Below are positions 33,966 to 42,840 of a stretch of 64,000 bases of DNA, in pieces. The DNA is from WLJO01 sp032117595. GTDB lineage: Bacteria > Actinomycetota > Acidimicrobiia > Acidimicrobiales > Ilumatobacteraceae. The translations under genes were made by a program, and so were the position numbers. Within the stretch, counting starts at the first letter, position 1, and each line of letters starts with the position of its first letter. Below the pieces are notes generated by a model. It was not told where the DNA came from, did no database searches, and worked only from the letters and a program-made list of their open reading frames with translations. The stretch covers positions 1 to 64,000 of the forward strand of contig JAULYZ010000095.1 of NCBI GenBank assembly GCA_032117595.1. Reading direction: 5' to 3'.

Positions 33966-35096
33966 TTACACGTCCAGCACCACGAGTTCGTGATTCGCCC
34001 GGTTCAGTGGGTCTGGGCCGTCCGCCGCAGCGACCACGATGTCCTCGAGACGCATCCCCCATCGACCCGGGACGTAGATGCCCGGCTCGATGCTGAAGGC
34101 ATGGCCCGCCTCGAGTTCGCGCCGGTTGCCCTCCACGATGTAGGGGTCCTCATGGGCATCCATTCCGATGCCGTGCCCGGTGCGGTGGACGAAGTACTCG
34201 CCGTATCCAGCGGCAGCAATGATGCGGCGCGCAGCGCGGTCGACGTCCTCGCACGCCGTGCCCACCACTGCGGCCCGCACCGCAGCCTGCTGCGCCTCGT
34301 GCAGCACCGCGTACGCATCGCGCACCTCGGCGGGGGGCGCTCCCAGCGACACGCATCGTGTGATGTCGGAGCAGTAGCCGTTCATCGTCCCGCCGAAATC
34401 GCAGAGCACCACCTCCCCGGGCCGGATCACGCGCGGTCCGGGGGTGTGGTGCGGGGATGCGGCGTTCTCCCCTGCCGCCACAATCGCAAAGTTCACCATC
34501 TGATGACCCTCGGCGACGATGCGTGCCCCGAGGTCGGCCGATACCTCGGCCTCGGTGCGGCCCACGAGGGGGATGCGTCCGTGCTGAAGGTCGGTTGCGA
34601 TGCGATCAACAGCAGCGCCCGCAGCGCGCAATGCGGCAATCTCGGCTGCGTCCTTCGACATTCGCATGGTCCCCACGACGTCCACGGCGCGCACATAGGT
34701 TGCGCCCGACACCAACGGCAGGAGCTCGACGAGGAAGCGGGCCCACATCTGGTCGCCGACTGCGATCCTGCGGCAGCCCGACACCAGCCGAGCGACGATC
34801 GCGACGGGGTTCTCGGTCTCCGACCACGCCAGCAACTCGAACACTCCCGGCTGCTCGACCACTCGCGGGGCCTCGAGCCCGGGTATCACCATCGTGGCGT
34901 CCCCCGAGCGCGTCACCACGAGCGCGGTGAGGCGCTCGAGCGGCATGGCGTGGTAGCCGGTGAGGTACGGGAGGTCGAGCCCGAGCGACAGCACGACGGC
35001 GTCGACGCCCTGCTCGGCCATTGCGGTCCGCATGCGCTCCATACGACTGCGGTACACGGACGTATCCAGCGGAGCAGTGGCACCCGGGGTCTGCAT
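33966..35096 (-). CDS. M24 family metallopeptidase (Xaa-Pro aminopeptidase-like)
   Basis: 376 residues. N-terminal creatinase-like domain (about 1-150) with LDLPYLTGYHAMPLER, then the pita-bread catalytic domain with all five metal ligands in order: Asp in CDFGG, Asp in CSDITR, His in RTGHGIGMD, Glu in SIEPGIY and Glu in LEDIVV. It removes an N-terminal residue before proline or acts on related amide bonds. Start uncertain: ATG at 35096 chosen because AAGAAT is seven bases upstream; ATG at 35105 adds three residues. Divergent from the Wzz/BY-kinase gene. Confidence 0.9.
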   Translation of the reverse strand: MQTPGATAPLDTSVYRSRMERMRTAMAEQGVDAVVLSLGLDLPYLTGYHAMPLERLTALVVTRSGDATMVIPGLEAPRVVEQPGVFELLAWSETENPVAIVARLVSGCRRIAVGDQMWARFLVELLPLVSGATYVRAVDVVGTMRMSKDAAEIAALRAAGAAVDRIATDLQHGRIPLVGRTEAEVSADLGARIVAEGHQMVNFAIVAAGENAASPHHTPGPRVIRPGEVVLCDFGGTMNGYCSDITRCVSLGAPPAEVRDAYAVLHEAQQAAVRAAVVGTACEDVDRAARRIIAAAGYGEYFVHRTGHGIGMDAHEDPYIVEGNRRELEAGHAFSIEPGIYVPGRWGMRLEDIVVAAADGPDPLNRANHELVVLDV

Positions 35097-35194
35097 GGAG
35101 GTCATTCTTGCCGCTCGACCCACGATTTCGGCGCCCCCGGCCACCGATCGCACCGGGTGACGCGTGTAGTGTTCGGGCTTCGGAGTCGCCACGG

Positions 35195-36814
35195 ATGCAG
35201 CGGGACACACTTTTGGGGGCGCTTCGACGCCGGTGGTGGGTTGTCGCCGCTGCTTTCCTCATCGGCGTCGTGGCCGGCGCAGTTCCGTCCCCCAGCCGCT
35301 CGACTGACTCCACCACGGTGTGGGAAGCCACGCACACGATGCTGCTCACCTCGAACGATCCCTCCGGGGCAATCAACTCCGACACGATCAACCTCGCAGA
35401 GATCGAGCTCTACGCAACGGCCGGCGAGGTACCCCGACGGGTGGCGAGCGAATTCGGGATCGCCAATGCGTCACAGTTGGCCATGCAGGTGACGGCCTCG
35501 ATCGACGGAGGAACGGGCGCCCTCACGATCAACACCCGTCAGGCATCGGCCAGTGCCGCCGAGGACATCGTGGACGCCTTCGCCCGCGAACTGGCCGAGT
35601 TCGTCACCATCCGTCAGGACGAGGTGCGCGAGCAACGCCTCAATGCCGCGACGGACCGCGCCGACGCCCTGCGGGCGAAAGTCGCGACGATCGCTGCCGA
35701 ACTGGCCCGCAAACCCGACGATCCCATCATCCAGGCCGAACTCGACTCGGTCACACGCCAGTACGGCGCCGCCTACGAAACTGCCGAGACCCTCTCGAGC
35801 GAGCCGCGGACGATCTCGCTCGTGACCCTGCAGTCGGCCGAGGCTGTTTCCGTCGAGACGAGCGGATTCGAAGCACCGCGCTCACGGACCTCGAGGGGTC
35901 TGATTCTCGGGATCGTCGGGGCGATCCTCGGGATCGGCATCGTGCTCGTGCTGAACCTCGTGGACCCGCGCATCCGCCGTCGCAGCCAGGCGGAGGCCAT
36001 CTTCGGGACACGGGCACAGCTCACGATTCCGGCGTCGTTCCGCCTCGGCGAGCGCACCGTCTGGGTCCGCCGCGACCGCAACGACTCGATCGGCAATGCC
36101 TACCGCGCCCTGCGCAGCATGCTCTCGCTCGCCCACCACGACCGAGCGGATACCTCCCGCGCACCGATCACGCTGATGATCTCGTCCGGCCCGGGCGACG
36201 GCAAGACCACCGCCACGGCAAACCTCGCTGCTGCCTTTGCCGAAACCGGGGCCCGCACGCTCGCGGTGAACACCGATTTCCGGCGACCGAATCTCAGCGC
36301 AGCACTCGACTCACTCTCCGGTGCAGCCCACGCCAGCGAGGCACCGGTACGCATCCCGATCGTGCTGTCCCGGGTCGTGAACGAACTGCGGGTCTATGAC
36401 GAGCGCTCCGTCGACCCCGAGGCGGTCCCGGGCGAACTCGCCCGACGCGTGATCCGCAACCTTCCGCTCCTCACGGAGACCTACGACGAAGTCATCCTCG
36501 ACTCGGCCCCCATCTCGCTCGCAGCGGAGGCCTTCGAGTTCCTCCCCGTGGTCGACTCGGTGGTCGTCCTCGTCCGCCTCGGGCACACGCGCCTCGAAAC
36601 CGCGACCAAGGCTGCTGAGACTCTCCGCGCACTCGGCATCGACGACTTTCTGCTCGTGGTCGTCGGGGGCGCCGGGGCCGAGGAGAATGCGTACTACTAC
36701 GGCACGGACCCCTCGGCTTCAGCGCTGCGACGCACCGGTGCCGCTGCAGCGGGTCGCCTGCGGCAGTTCCGCCCGACTGCGCCGTCCGACGACCCCTCCC
36801 ACGACGGCAGTTGA
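35195..36814 (+). CDS. Polysaccharide co-polymerase / BY-kinase (Wzz-Wzc like)
   Basis: 539 residues. First transmembrane helix (14-31), outer Wzz-like domain with a helical stretch (about 120-200), second helix (about 235-256), then a cytoplasmic ATPase with Walker A SSGPGDGKTT (330-339) and Walker B VILD (433-436). Walker A' reads LAVNTDFRRP (356-365): the first Asp of the usual DxDxR is Asn359. A YYYG Tyr cluster near 520 may be the autophosphorylation site. It would control chain length and export of a surface polysaccharide with the Wzy-like protein encoded next. A possible promoter TAGTGT lies 22 bases before the ATG. Confidence 0.88.
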   Translation: MQRDTLLGALRRRWWVVAAAFLIGVVAGAVPSPSRSTDSTTVWEATHTMLLTSNDPSGAINSDTINLAEIELYATAGEVPRRVASEFGIANASQLAMQVTASIDGGTGALTINTRQASASAAEDIVDAFARELAEFVTIRQDEVREQRLNAATDRADALRAKVATIAAELARKPDDPIIQAELDSVTRQYGAAYETAETLSSEPRTISLVTLQSAEAVSVETSGFEAPRSRTSRGLILGIVGAILGIGIVLVLNLVDPRIRRRSQAEAIFGTRAQLTIPASFRLGERTVWVRRDRNDSIGNAYRALRSMLSLAHHDRADTSRAPITLMISSGPGDGKTTATANLAAAFAETGARTLAVNTDFRRPNLSAALDSLSGAAHASEAPVRIPIVLSRVVNELRVYDERSVDPEAVPGELARRVIRNLPLLTETYDEVILDSAPISLAAEAFEFLPVVDSVVVLVRLGHTRLETATKAAETLRALGIDDFLLVVVGGAGAEENAYYYGTDPSASALRRTGAAAAGRLRQFRPTAPSDDPSHDGS

Positions 36815-36825
36815 ACGGGTCCCGC

Positions 36826-38217
36826 GTGCGAACACGGGCTTCCGACGCGACGATTCTTCTCTCGCTCGTTGTCGGTCTCATCACGCTCTCGCTGATGATG
36901 CAGCGCTTGTCGTACGAGGTGTGGGCGGGAATCCTGCTGATCCCCGTCCTCGCTCTGTTCTCGTTCCTCGTGCTTCGCAGCGTCACGCGGGCGAGATTCG
37001 CTCACCTGCTCCCGATTCTCGTGGTCGGGATGGTCGCCAAGTTCGTCGCGTCCGGGCTCCGTTTCTACGTGTTTGCGTCGGTGTACTCCGGCAACGGCGA
37101 TGCAGGGCTCTACTTCGACCGGGGTAGCGAGCTCGCGAGCGCCGTGAGGGACGGACGCAAGTCGATCACCACGGTGCTCCCGTGGGAAACGAGCCTCGAG
37201 TTCATGTACCGAATCACCGGATTGGTGCTCACCGTGGTCGGCCCGACCCAGTTCGGTGCGTTCCTTGTCTTTGCGACGCTCGGCTACTGGGGCACTGTTC
37301 TTCTCGTCCTCGCCGCCTGCCGGGCCGTCCCCGGACTGCAGGAGCGCCGGTACGCATGGTTCTGCGCGCTCGCCCCGTCGTTGCTCTTCTGGCCGTCGAG
37401 TATCGGAAAGGAGGCGGTCGTCATCTTCGGCATCGGCCTGCTCTCGACCGGGGTCTCGCGCCTGCTCACGGCCGACCGACGGCGACTGGGCGCCGCACAG
37501 GCGATGCTCGGCGGGGCCGTCGTGGCATCGATCCGAGCGCACCTCGCGGCGATCTTCTTGGCCGGGGTCGTTGTTGCGTTCCTCCAACTCGCATTCGTGC
37601 CGGCCGAGTCGGGCGGGCGAATACGCCGCTCGTGGGCCACGGTGCTCGCCATCGGTGCGGCCTCGCTCCTTGCGCTCGTGTCGTGGGTGGCCGTACGTCG
37701 TCTTGGCGTCGACGACCCGAACGCCGGTTTTCTGTCCGATGTCTCGGCAGCGCTCGACAAGGCATCAGTCGTCAGCGACGACGGCGGAACCTCGTTCGAG
37801 CCGATCAATACCGACAACCCGCTGCTGTGGCCAGTCGCTGTCGTGCGGACACTCACTCGTCCACTCCCTACGGACATCGACGGAGCGCGCACCCTGTTGC
37901 CGACGCTCGAGACCTCGCTGCTCATCGTGCTCGGGCTCGCCGCAGCGCGGCGGATACGACACTTCGTGACCCTCGCCCGACGGGCTCCGTACCTCACCTA
38001 TTCGGCGGTCAGCGCCCTGCTGTTCGGCCTTGCCTTCAGCGCGATTGCCAACCTGGGGGCCCTCATCCGACAGCGCTCGCTGGTCTGGGCCTTTCTCATC
38101 CTCTTGCTCTGCCTCCCCGAGCTGGCAGCCCGACCGGATCCACCATCCACCCTGCGCAGCGGAGCGGTCCGTCGTCAGCGCAGCGAAACAGGGGCTGCCG
38201 CTTCCCGGGCGTGGTAA
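36826..38217 (+). CDS. Polytopic membrane protein, Wzy/O-antigen polymerase-like
   Basis: 463 residues with about eleven hydrophobic helices. A periplasmic-type loop with GNGDAGLYFDRG (about residues 85-110) and LFWPSSIGKEAVVIFGIGLL in the middle resemble Wzy-like proteins, but similarity is weak and based on topology and neighbourhood. It would join repeat units of the glycan whose length the upstream BY-kinase sets. GTG 36826 used; a TTG at 36811 overlapping the upstream stop (TTGA) is an alternative. The 3' end overlaps the convergent lipB-lipA gene by 43 bases. Confidence 0.75.
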   Translation: MRTRASDATILLSLVVGLITLSLMMQRLSYEVWAGILLIPVLALFSFLVLRSVTRARFAHLLPILVVGMVAKFVASGLRFYVFASVYSGNGDAGLYFDRGSELASAVRDGRKSITTVLPWETSLEFMYRITGLVLTVVGPTQFGAFLVFATLGYWGTVLLVLAACRAVPGLQERRYAWFCALAPSLLFWPSSIGKEAVVIFGIGLLSTGVSRLLTADRRRLGAAQAMLGGAVVASIRAHLAAIFLAGVVVAFLQLAFVPAESGGRIRRSWATVLAIGAASLLALVSWVAVRRLGVDDPNAGFLSDVSAALDKASVVSDDGGTSFEPINTDNPLLWPVAVVRTLTRPLPTDIDGARTLLPTLETSLLIVLGLAAARRIRHFVTLARRAPYLTYSAVSALLFGLAFSAIANLGALIRQRSLVWAFLILLLCLPELAARPDPPSTLRSGAVRRQRSETGAAASRAW

Positions 38218-39884
38218 CTGCTGCGCGTGAGCGGGCTCGACTCCACATGTCCGATGCCGAGGGAGCGGCCCACCTCCCGGTAGCGGTCGAAGACCTCCGG
38301 TTCCACCCAGCGGTGCACCGGCAGGTGATTCGACGTGGGGCGGAGGTACTGACCGATCGTCACGATGCCGCAGCCAATCGATGCAAGGTCGGCGAGCACA
38401 CCGATCACCTCGTCGTCGGTCTCGCCCATGCCCACGATGATCCCGGACTTCGTGCGCAGACCGGCCGCACGTGCGCGAGCGAGCGATGCCAGGCTCCGCG
38501 CATAGCCGGCGGAGGGCCGAACAGCGCGCTGCAGCCGCGGAACGGTCTCGACGTTGTGGTTGTAGACATCGGGGGCTGCGGCAATCACGGCATCGATAGC
38601 GGCCTGATTCCCGTGGAAGTCGCTCACGAGCACCTCCACCGCAGTTCCGGGATTCCGGTGGCGCACGGCGTGGATCACCGCAGCGACATGTGCTGCGCCG
38701 CCATCGTCCAGATCGTCGCGCGCCACCATGGTGATGACGGTGTGTGCGAGACCCATCCGCGACACGGCTTCGGCCACGCGCTCGGGCTCGTCCATCTCCG
38801 GGGCCAGTGGTTTCTGTGTATCGACGAGGCAGAAGCCACAGGCGCGGGTGCAGCGCTCGCCGAGCACCATGAACGTCGCAGTGCCGTCGGCCCAGCACTC
38901 CGAGAGGTTCGGGCAGCCGGCCTCCTCGCACACCGTGACGAGTCCGAGGTCGCGCAGGGTGGACTTGACCGAGAGCACCTCCGGACCGATCCGAACCTTG
39001 GGTCGGAGCCATTCGGGCTTCCGCTCGGAAATGGCCATGCCCCGTTCGACGCCCGCCTGTGCCAGGCGGCCGATGAGACGCACCGGTTGCGATGCCTCGA
39101 CGCGAGGTGGCTCGGCGAAGTGTTGATCGGCTTGTCGCACGGTCTCGCCGGGTCCCGCTCCGCGGCTGAACGGGCTCAGGTCCATGCCCGATCGGTCGTG
39201 GCGCCACGCAACATCCTGTCGCTCGACGACACCGCTGCCCCACAGCGCAGCGGCCTTCGGAACAAGGATGCCCACGACATCCTCGAGCGAGCAGTCGAAT
39301 CCCTCCTCGGCCAGCGAGGTGACGGGGCGGTCGGCGATCCCGCAGGGAACGATGTACTCGCGCATGTAGCGCAGATCGGGTTTCACATTGAGCGCAAACC
39401 CGTGCATCGTTCGGCCACGGGTGAGCCGGACACCGATGGCGCAGATCTTTCGCGGCGCGGGCCCCTCAGGGTTCACCCACACTCCCGGGTACTCACGCAG
39501 CGTGCCTACGTCATGGAGACCGAGTTCGCGCAGTGTGTCGATCACGAGTTGTTCGACTGAGTGCACGTAGGCAACAGAGTCGGCGAGCCCGGTTCCCGGC
39601 CGACCCCACTTGGGCGGCAAGGTGACGATCGGATAGCCCACCAACTGACCCGGTCCGTGATACGTGATGTCCCCACCGCGATTCACCGACACCAGATCAG
39701 CCCCGACCGATGCCGGGTCAGTCAGCAGATGACGGTCCAGTTCCGAGCGCGGACCATAGGTGAAGACATGAGGGTGCTCGAGCAGCAGCAGGTGCTGCTC
39801 GGATCCGTGATCGAACAGCGCCGTCTGCAGGTCGAGCGCCTCGCGGTAGGCGACCCTCCCGAGCCAGCGCACTCGGAGTGTCAT
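38175..39884 (-). CDS. lipB-lipA: Fused octanoyltransferase LipB - lipoyl synthase LipA
   Basis: 569 residues in one uninterrupted frame. Residues 1-215 are LipB: NRGGDITYHGPGQLVGYPI (68-86), Lys146 in PRKICAIG, HGFALNV and catalytic Cys181 in VPCGI. A charged linker (about 216-290) without stop leads to LipA: auxiliary 4Fe-4S cysteines C319, C324, C330 (CEEAGCPNLSEC), radical SAM C345, C349, C352 (CTRACGFC) and the C-terminal RSSY (554-557) whose serine binds the auxiliary cluster. The protein would move octanoate from ACP to an E2 lysine and then insert both sulfurs. The gene starts two bases after the E2 stop, so it is coupled to its own substrate. These enzymes are normally separate. Confidence 0.95.
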   Translation of the reverse strand: MTLRVRWLGRVAYREALDLQTALFDHGSEQHLLLLEHPHVFTYGPRSELDRHLLTDPASVGADLVSVNRGGDITYHGPGQLVGYPIVTLPPKWGRPGTGLADSVAYVHSVEQLVIDTLRELGLHDVGTLREYPGVWVNPEGPAPRKICAIGVRLTRGRTMHGFALNVKPDLRYMREYIVPCGIADRPVTSLAEEGFDCSLEDVVGILVPKAAALWGSGVVERQDVAWRHDRSGMDLSPFSRGAGPGETVRQADQHFAEPPRVEASQPVRLIGRLAQAGVERGMAISERKPEWLRPKVRIGPEVLSVKSTLRDLGLVTVCEEAGCPNLSECWADGTATFMVLGERCTRACGFCLVDTQKPLAPEMDEPERVAEAVSRMGLAHTVITMVARDDLDDGGAAHVAAVIHAVRHRNPGTAVEVLVSDFHGNQAAIDAVIAAAPDVYNHNVETVPRLQRAVRPSAGYARSLASLARARAAGLRTKSGIIVGMGETDDEVIGVLADLASIGCGIVTIGQYLRPTSNHLPVHRWVEPEVFDRYREVGRSLGIGHVESSPLTRSSYHAREAAAPVSLR

Positions 39885-39885
39885 C

Positions 39886-41325
39886 TCAGAGCTCCGCGGC
39901 CCAGTCCCGGGTCTCGAGTTCCCGCTTGACGCGAACGAGGAAGTTCGCTGCGTAGGCACCGTCGAAGGCACGGTGGTCCCAGCTCATCGCAAGGTGTCCC
40001 ACCGGATGGATGGCGATCGCCTCGGTACCGTCGGCCGCAGTCACCACGACTGGCTTGCGGACGATTGCATCGGTGGAGAGGATCGCGACTTGCGGCTGGT
40101 TGATGATGGCCGAGGTGAGCACGGAGCCCGCTGACCCGTTATTGGAGATCGTGAAGGTTCCGCCCTGGATCTCGTCGGGGCTCAGCTTGCGGTTACGCGC
40201 GCGGGTGGCGAGGTCGTTGATCTCCCGGGCGAGGCTGCGCAGACGCTTGGTCTCTGCGTCGCGCACGACGGGCACCAGGAGACCTTGATAGTCGAGGTCG
40301 ACGGCAATACCGAGATCGATGTAGTTGTGCACCGTCAACTCGGTATCGGACACCGATGCGTTGAGGTGCTTGAACTCTCCGAGCGCGTCGACCACTGCAC
40401 GGCAGATGAACGGCAGGTACGTGATCGAGAATCCCTCTTCGGACTTCCAGCGGTCCTTGATGGTGAGCCGAGCGCGATCGACGTTTGCGTAGTCGACCTC
40501 GACGACGCTGAACGCGTGGGGGCTCGTGCTCTTGGACATCACCATGTGCGAGCCAGTGAGCTTGCGGATCTTCGACAACTTGACCGATCCGCTCGTGCGC
40601 CCGAGGGCTCCTGATGCAGGCGATGCGGCAGGTGCCGGTGCAGCAGCGGGAGCAGGCGATGCGGCAGGTGCCGGTGCAGCAGCGGGAGCAGGCGCTGCGG
40701 CAGGTGCAGGCGCCGGCGCAGTTGCGGCAGCAGGAGCGGGTGCCGGTGCAGCGGCGGAACGGCTCTTGGCCAACGTATCGATGTGATCGAGTACGTCCTC
40801 CCGGGTGATGCGACCACCGAGACCGGTGCCGGTGATCTGAGCGGGGTCGAGCCCGTGCTCGTTCACCAGCCGGCGCACCACCGGTGAGAGCAGCCGCTGA
40901 CCAGCGACGTGGTCGCCCACCTCGGCTGCGGACGCAGCAGCGGGCGCCGGTGCAGCAGCGGGAGCAGGCGCCGGTGCGGGAGCAGGTGCCGGAGCAGCGG
41001 CCGGTGCGGGCGCCGGAGCTGGTGCGGGCGCCGGAGCTGGTGCAGCCGCCGGAGCAGGGGCCTCGGGAGCCGGCGCCGCCGGCGCCGCTCCAGCGGCACC
41101 GACCACGGCGACCACGGTGCCGACGGCAATCGTGGATCCCTCGATATGGCGGATCTCCACGAGCGTGCCGGCGATGGGCGACGGGACCTCGGTGTCCACC
41201 TTGTCGGTGGAGATCTCGAAGAGCGGTTCGTCGGCGGCGACGGTGTCGCCCACCTTCTTGAACCACCGCAGGATCGTCCCCTCGGTGACGGTCTCACCCA
41301 GTTGCGGGAGTGCGATCTCAGCCAT
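39886..41325 (-). CDS. 2-Oxoacid dehydrogenase E2 acyltransferase, one lipoyl domain
   Basis: 479 residues. Lipoyl domain 1-76 with the lipoylated Lys42 in STDKVDTE; Ala/Pro linker 78-133; E3/E1 binding domain 144-182 (RLLSPVVRRLVNEHG); second Ala/Pro linker 188-240; catalytic domain about 246-479 with SWDHRAFDG (448-456, His451). Actinobacterial SucB/PdhC type; whether the acyl group is acetyl, succinyl or branched-chain cannot be read from the sequence, and no E1 is in the operon. An AceE-type E1 is at 12240. Middle gene of lpd-E2-lipBA, 39 bases after lpd. Confidence 0.92.
   Translation of the reverse strand: MAEIALPQLGETVTEGTILRWFKKVGDTVAADEPLFEISTDKVDTEVPSPIAGTLVEIRHIEGSTIAVGTVVAVVGAAGAAPAAPAPEAPAPAAAPAPAPAPAPAPAPAAAPAPAPAPAPAPAAAPAPAAASAAEVGDHVAGQRLLSPVVRRLVNEHGLDPAQITGTGLGGRITREDVLDHIDTLAKSRSAAAPAPAPAAATAPAPAPAAAPAPAAAPAPAASPAPAAAPAPAASPASGALGRTSGSVKLSKIRKLTGSHMVMSKSTSPHAFSVVEVDYANVDRARLTIKDRWKSEEGFSITYLPFICRAVVDALGEFKHLNASVSDTELTVHNYIDLGIAVDLDYQGLLVPVVRDAETKRLRSLAREINDLATRARNRKLSPDEIQGGTFTISNNGSAGSVLTSAIINQPQVAILSTDAIVRKPVVVTAADGTEAIAIHPVGHLAMSWDHRAFDGAYAANFLVRVKRELETRDWAAEL
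40619..40690. repeat. 36-bp tandem duplication in the E2 Ala/Pro linker
   Basis: Two perfect 36-bp copies (40619-40654 and 40655-40690), plus degenerate continuation on both sides, encode the second Ala/Pro linker. Unit length is a multiple of three, so copy number can change linker length without frameshift. Confidence 0.8.
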
Positions 41326-41364
41326 GTCGCTCGTGCTCTCTTTCTGTGTTGCTTCGCCCCGGGA

Positions 41365-42771
41365 TCAGCCGTTGAAGGTCCGGCCGGTCAGTGACAGAAC
41401 GGTCTCGCCGAACAATTCCGAGAGACTCGGGTGCGGTTGGATGAACTCGGCCACCTCTTGGACGGTGGCCTCCCAGTTCACGGCGAGATAACCACCGGAC
41501 AACTGCTCGGTGACCCACGGACCCACCATGTGAACGCCAAGGATCTGGCCCGCAGTGCCGTCGGCCTGCTTCTTCGCGATGACCTTCACGAGTCCGTCGA
41601 CCTCGCCCAGGATCTGTGCCCGACTGTTCGCCCGGAACGGATGCTTGGCCACGATGACGTCGATACCAGCAGCCTTGGCCTGTTCCTCATCGGGTCCGGC
41701 CCACGCCACCTCGGGGTGGCAGTAGATGGCCCACGGCACACGGTCGTACTGCACGGGGTTCGGCGACTCACCAAGAAGGTCCTTGACCGCGAGCACTGCC
41801 TCGGCGTAGCCGACGTGGGCGAGTTGCGGCGTGTTGATCAGGTCGCCGATTGCGTAGACCCCGGGCTCACCAGTGCGGCAGTACGCATCAACCTCGACGA
41901 ATCGTCGCTCGGTCACACGCACCTGAGTGCCCTCGAGACCGAGCAGGTCCGGGAACGGACGACGTCCGACGGAGACGATCACCGCATCGGCCTCGACATC
42001 GTCCATCCCCTCGATGTGCACGCGGGTGCCGCCGCTGCCGTTGGGGGTGTGTCCATTCACCTTGGCGCCGGTCTGGATCTTGATGCCCTTCTTGCCGAAC
42101 GACTTCACGACCACGTTGGCTACGTCTGCGTCGAGGCCCGGCAAGACCTTGGGGAGTCCCTCGAGGATGGTCACCTGCGAGCCGAGATCGGCGAAGGTCG
42201 AAGCGAACTCGCAGCCGATCGCACCTCCGCCGATGACCACGACGCGATCGGGAACCCGGTCGAGCATGAGCACCTCATCGCTCGTCATGATCGGGCCGCC
42301 GACCTCGAAGCCGGGGATCGACCGCGGCACCGAGCCGGCAGCGAGGATCACATGACGACCCTGAATCACTTGGGTGGCCCCGTCGGCACCGGCGACGGTC
42401 ACGGTCCGGTTGGGGCCGAGCGAACCGGCTCCGAGGAGGTAGGTCACTTTCTTGGAGCGCGTGAGGCCGGTGAGGCCCTTGACGAGCCCGTCGACGATGC
42501 GCTGCTTGCGGAGTTGCGCAACCGAGAAGTCGATCGTCGGCGCCGACGTCTCGATGCCGAAATCCTTGGAGTGCCGGACGTGGCGCGCCACCGCAGCGGT
42601 CTCGAGAAATGCCTTGGCTGGGATGCAGCCCCGGTTCAGACAGGTGCCACCGATGGTGTCTTTCTCCACAAGGGCAACCTGCAGGCCTGCGGAGGCCGCG
42701 TAGAACGCTGCTGCGTACCCGCCCGGACCGCCACCAATGACGACGAGATCGAATTGTTGCGTGTCAGACAC
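41365..42771 (-). CDS. lpd: Dihydrolipoyl dehydrogenase (E3)
   Basis: 468 residues. FAD motif GGGPGGYAAA (13-22), complete redox disulfide C44/C49 in GGTCLNRGC, NAD motif IGGGAIGCEFA, and active-site His in HPHPSLSE near the C-terminus. It reoxidises the E2 dihydrolipoamide with NAD. First gene of the lpd-E2-lipBA operon. GTG chosen since TACGCT lies eight bases upstream; the longer frame from 42801 would include the promoter. Confidence 0.95.
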   Translation of the reverse strand: MSDTQQFDLVVIGGGPGGYAAAFYAASAGLQVALVEKDTIGGTCLNRGCIPAKAFLETAAVARHVRHSKDFGIETSAPTIDFSVAQLRKQRIVDGLVKGLTGLTRSKKVTYLLGAGSLGPNRTVTVAGADGATQVIQGRHVILAAGSVPRSIPGFEVGGPIMTSDEVLMLDRVPDRVVVIGGGAIGCEFASTFADLGSQVTILEGLPKVLPGLDADVANVVVKSFGKKGIKIQTGAKVNGHTPNGSGGTRVHIEGMDDVEADAVIVSVGRRPFPDLLGLEGTQVRVTERRFVEVDAYCRTGEPGVYAIGDLINTPQLAHVGYAEAVLAVKDLLGESPNPVQYDRVPWAIYCHPEVAWAGPDEEQAKAAGIDVIVAKHPFRANSRAQILGEVDGLVKVIAKKQADGTAGQILGVHMVGPWVTEQLSGGYLAVNWEATVQEVAEFIQPHPSLSELFGETVLSLTGRTFNG

Positions 42772-42779
42772 GATCGTTG

Positions 42780-42785
42780 AGCGTA
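42780..42785 (-). promoter_or_regulatory. Likely -10 element of the lpd-E2-lipBA operon (TACGCT)
   Basis: TACGCT on the minus strand ends eight bases before the lpd GTG. Confidence 0.5.
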
Positions 42786-42840
42786 ACGGCCGGACGGGCA
42801 CTCCCGGGGGCTCCCGTGACCACCCTCACGGTCAATGGGG

